Source of the DNA: Cupriavidus basilensis OR16
GTDB taxonomy: Bacteria > Pseudomonadota > Gammaproteobacteria > Burkholderiales > Burkholderiaceae
DNA length: 64,000 nt
Assembly (NCBI RefSeq): GCF_000243095.1
Contig: NZ_AHJE01000020.1
Location: 1-64,000 of the forward strand
Direction: 5' to 3'
Shown here: positions 61,959 through 64,000 of the stretch, piece by piece
Layout: each line of letters opens with the position of its first letter
How positions within the stretch are numbered: position 1 is the first letter of the stretch
Made by a program: the position numbers and the translations under genes
The notes under the pieces: generated by a model
Told to the model about the DNA's origin: nothing
The model's input: only the letters and a program-made list of their open reading frames with translations
Database searches by the model: none

Positions 61959-62753
61959 ATGCTAGCCCTGAAGCTGTTGCTGGTACCCGGCTTCATCGCA
62001 TGCATCTCCGTGGCTGGCAAACGCTGGGGCCCCAGCGTGGCCGGCCTGCTGGCCGGCATGCCCGTGGTGGTTGGCCCGATCCTGTTCTTGATCGCACTGG
62101 AGCGTGGCGCGCCGTTTGCCGCAGCGGCGGCTACCAGCGCCCTCTGCGCCGTGTTCGCGTCGGTCGCGTTCAGCTTGGCTTATGCCTGGAGTTGCCGCCG
62201 GCACGGCTGGCCGCTGGCGCTATCCGCTGCCTTGGGTGCCTGGCTGGCCGCAGCGGCGTTGCTTGGCAGGCTGCCCTTCTCGCCCTTCACCGCCCTGGCT
62301 TTTGCGCTGCTCACGCTAGGCATCTGCCCGTCGCTCTTTCCGCCGCCGGGTCCCGCCGGGCGGGCGGCTCATATGTCTCGCGCGGGGCTGCTGATGCGCA
62401 TGCTAGCCGGCGCGGCCCTGACGGTTGCGGTAACGACCCTGTCGGCATCGATCGGCTCTACCTGGAGCGGGCTGCTGGCTGTATTCCCCGTGCTTGGCAT
62501 CGTGCTGTCGGTGTTCTCGCATCGGGCAGCCGGCCCGGATTTCGTCATCGCCTTGCTAACGTCGATGGCGGCAGGCTTGTTTTCCTTTGTCGTGTTCTGC
62601 TTCACCTTGGCCGTACTCTTGCCGCATGGCACCATCGCGATCGCCTTTCCCGTGGCAATCCTCGCCGCCGCCGTTACCCAATGGGCAGTCAAGGCATATC
62701 GGGAACGACGCGCCAGACGGCGGCCAGCGATTGCCAACCAGGAACCAGCATGA
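61959..62753 (+). CDS. Polytopic membrane protein of unknown function
   Basis: A 264-residue, very hydrophobic protein with about eight predicted membrane helices (from LALKLLLVPGFIACISVAG at the N-terminus to a last helix around 220-240) and a short basic C-terminal tail (RERRARRRPAI). I do not recognise the family from the sequence; there is no enzymatic motif. The RBS is GAGGAA 10 bases before the ATG. It ends overlapping the next GNAT gene by ATGA, so the two are coupled. Base composition matches the neighbours. Intact. Confidence 0.72.
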   Translation: MLALKLLLVPGFIACISVAGKRWGPSVAGLLAGMPVVVGPILFLIALERGAPFAAAAATSALCAVFASVAFSLAYAWSCRRHGWPLALSAALGAWLAAAALLGRLPFSPFTALAFALLTLGICPSLFPPPGPAGRAAHMSRAGLLMRMLAGAALTVAVTTLSASIGSTWSGLLAVFPVLGIVLSVFSHRAAGPDFVIALLTSMAAGLFSFVVFCFTLAVLLPHGTIAIAFPVAILAAAVTQWAVKAYRERRARRRPAIANQEPA

Positions 62754-63280
62754 TGCCCATGCAGATCCGCCTGCTCACCCCCAACGACGCTAGCGCCTTC
62801 CAGGCGCTGCGCCTCGAAGGCTTGCTCGAGGCGCCCGCCGCCTTCGGCTCCAGCTTCGAGGAAGAGCGTGACCTGGCACTGGCCACCATCGCCGGCCGCC
62901 TTGAGGCAACGGCCGAAAAGGCCGTGATCGGCGCCTTCGAAGCCACCGGGGACGGCACCGCGCTGGCTGGCGTGGTCGGGGTGATGCGCGAGGACAAGGT
63001 CAAGCAGCGCCATAAGGCGTTTATCTGGGGCATGTACGTGGCACCGCCCTATCGCGACCGGCGCCTCGGGCGGCAGCTGATGGAACAGGCAATGGCGGTG
63101 GCTGCCGCCATGCCCGGCCTGCGCCAGGTCACGCTCTGCGTCAACGTCATCAATGCGCCGGCGATTGCACTCTATGAGGCCATGGGCTTCGTGCGCTACG
63201 GCGTGGAGCCGCAGGCGCTCTATGTGGCACCGGACTATCACGACAAGCTGGAAATGGTGCACATGCTGGCGCCGCGCTGA
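62750..63280 (+). CDS. GNAT-family N-acetyltransferase
   Basis: A 176-residue single GNAT domain: N-terminal MQIRLLTPNDASAFQALRLEGL, a middle strand KAFIWGMYVAPPYRDRRLGRQLME carrying the acetyl-CoA loop (in parts), VTLCVNVINAPAIALYEAMGFVRYG at the C-terminus. The AFGSSFEEE segment resembles the branch acting on amino-acid or antibiotic substrates, but no substrate can be assigned. Translationally coupled to the membrane protein upstream. Intact. Confidence 0.87.
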   Translation: MMPMQIRLLTPNDASAFQALRLEGLLEAPAAFGSSFEEERDLALATIAGRLEATAEKAVIGAFEATGDGTALAGVVGVMREDKVKQRHKAFIWGMYVAPPYRDRRLGRQLMEQAMAVAAAMPGLRQVTLCVNVINAPAIALYEAMGFVRYGVEPQALYVAPDYHDKLEMVHMLAPR

Positions 63281-63542
63281 CCAAAAAACGCCCTATTGCC
63301 GCCTTGCGCCACGCCGGTGCTAAGCTGGATTGGTAGCGGCCGGCCCGCGAGGATCCTCCCCGCCACCGCCCGCAAGGCACGTTCCGGGCCAATGCCGTCA
63401 TGAGCGATTTTGATCGCCCCGCCATGCGGAATTCACTTCGCCACGGGACTGCGCAGCCACCTGGCTGCGCTATAGTCCTTGCTCCCCACCCGCTCCCGCC
63501 CTGCTTTTTTGGCGAGCGCCGGCGGCCATAACAGGAGTTGCC

Positions 63543-64000
63543 ATGAACGCCCCGCACGAAGTCTCACTGGTCGCCGACGACGCACGCCGCAACGCGTTGC
63601 TCGCCGGCCTGGCGAAAATCCTGCCCGATGCGGCGTTGTTGTGGAAACCCGAAGACACCGTGCCCTACGAGTGCGACGGCCTGGCGGCCTACCGCCAGGT
63701 GCCGATGGCCGTGGCACTGCCCGACAGCGAGGACCAGGTCTGCGCCATCCTGCGCCTGTGCCACTCGCTGCAGGTGCCCGTGGTGCCGCGCGGCGCCGGC
63801 ACCAGCTGTCCGGCGGCGCCATGCCGATTGCCACCGGGCTGGTGCTGTCGCTGGCCAAGTTCAAGCGCATCATCAGCGTGGACGTGCGCTCGCGCACCGC
63901 GGTGGTCCAGCCCGGCGTGCGTAATCTCGCCATCTCCGAAGCCGCCGCGCAGTACAACCTCTATTACGCTCCCGATCCTTCCTCGCAGATCGCCTGCACC
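63543..64000 (+). pseudogene. FAD-linked oxidase, GlcD-like, partial and frameshifted
   Basis: The gene runs off the window. Codons 1-88 give the start of a GlcD/FAD-linked oxidase: LVADDARRNALLAGLAKILPDAALLWKPED (in part), VPMAVALPDSEDQVCAILRLC and VPVVPRGAGTS. At about 63806 the frame shifts. LSGGAMPIATGLVLSLAKFKRI and DPSSQIACT continue in the next frame to the window end. ACCAGCTGTCC where ACCAGCCTGTCC is expected means one missing C. The family catalyses oxidation of glycolate or similar 2-hydroxyacids; GlcE/GlcF partners may lie beyond the window. Confidence 0.85.

Overview
The window looks like a chromosomal housekeeping segment of a high-GC betaproteobacterium of the family Burkholderiaceae, most likely Cupriavidus or a close Ralstonia-type relative. 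The basis is protein character and gene order (ispH-fkpB-radC-rpmB-rpmG, nadB next to nadAC, ileS-lspA-coaBC-dut, folK-kinase-panB, dnaKJ beside pabB). No database search was possible, so the genus is an inference. I found no rRNA, tRNA, CRISPR array, prophage or insertion sequence.

Layout. 1-3.6 kb: start of a lipoprotein gene, then ispH-fkpB divergent from radC-rpmB-rpmG. 3.7-7.5 kb: de novo NAD synthesis, with nadB convergent on nadA-nadC. 7.6-10.6 kb: a fatty-acid desaturase and an MscS-type channel. 10.9-15.5 kb: rsmB-purN, then a response regulator convergent with its likely hybrid sensor kinase. 15.6-23.2 kb: ribF, ileS, lspA, coaBC, a luciferase-like oxidoreductase and dut. 23.2-30.3 kb: a glyoxalase-fold protein with a Bug-type binding protein, clpS-clpA, a cold-shock protein, icd. 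30.5-37.4 kb: a pseudouridine synthase, small secreted proteins, yajQ, murB, ppnP, argG, argF and a DUF3579 protein. 37.6-45.3 kb: rpsT, murJ, a SirB1-like protein, a DedA protein, mutL-miaA, a GNAT. 45.3-53.4 kb: purM, hda, HAD phosphatase-pcnB-folK-deoxynucleoside kinase-panB, and a tungstate-type ABC permease/ATPase pair. 53.4-64 kb: a fused pabB-pabC, dnaJ-dnaK, a cob(I)alamin adenosyltransferase, a D-lactate dehydrogenase-like flavoprotein, a LysR regulator, a membrane protein, a GNAT and the start of a GlcD-like gene.

The most striking property is that twelve recognisable genes are broken: ispH, the MscS channel, the sensor kinase receiver domain, lspA, clpA, mutL, purM, hda, pcnB, dnaJ, the LysR gene and the last glcD-like gene. 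Some breaks are one-base indels in or beside short homopolymers. Others are deletions from about 10 to over 200 bp that remove conserved residues. Because several of these genes should be essential, assembly or consensus error is the leading explanation. A true mutator or decaying genome (mutL is one of the casualties) is the alternative.

Regulatory signals that stand out are two heat-shock sigma-32-like promoters (clpS and dnaK), a nearly identical palindromic operator about 170 bp upstream of both icd and argF, a terminator-like hairpin touching the argF start codon, and a hexanucleotide repeat tract before a membrane-protein gene. I found no convincing new multi-gene defence, secretion or biosynthetic system.
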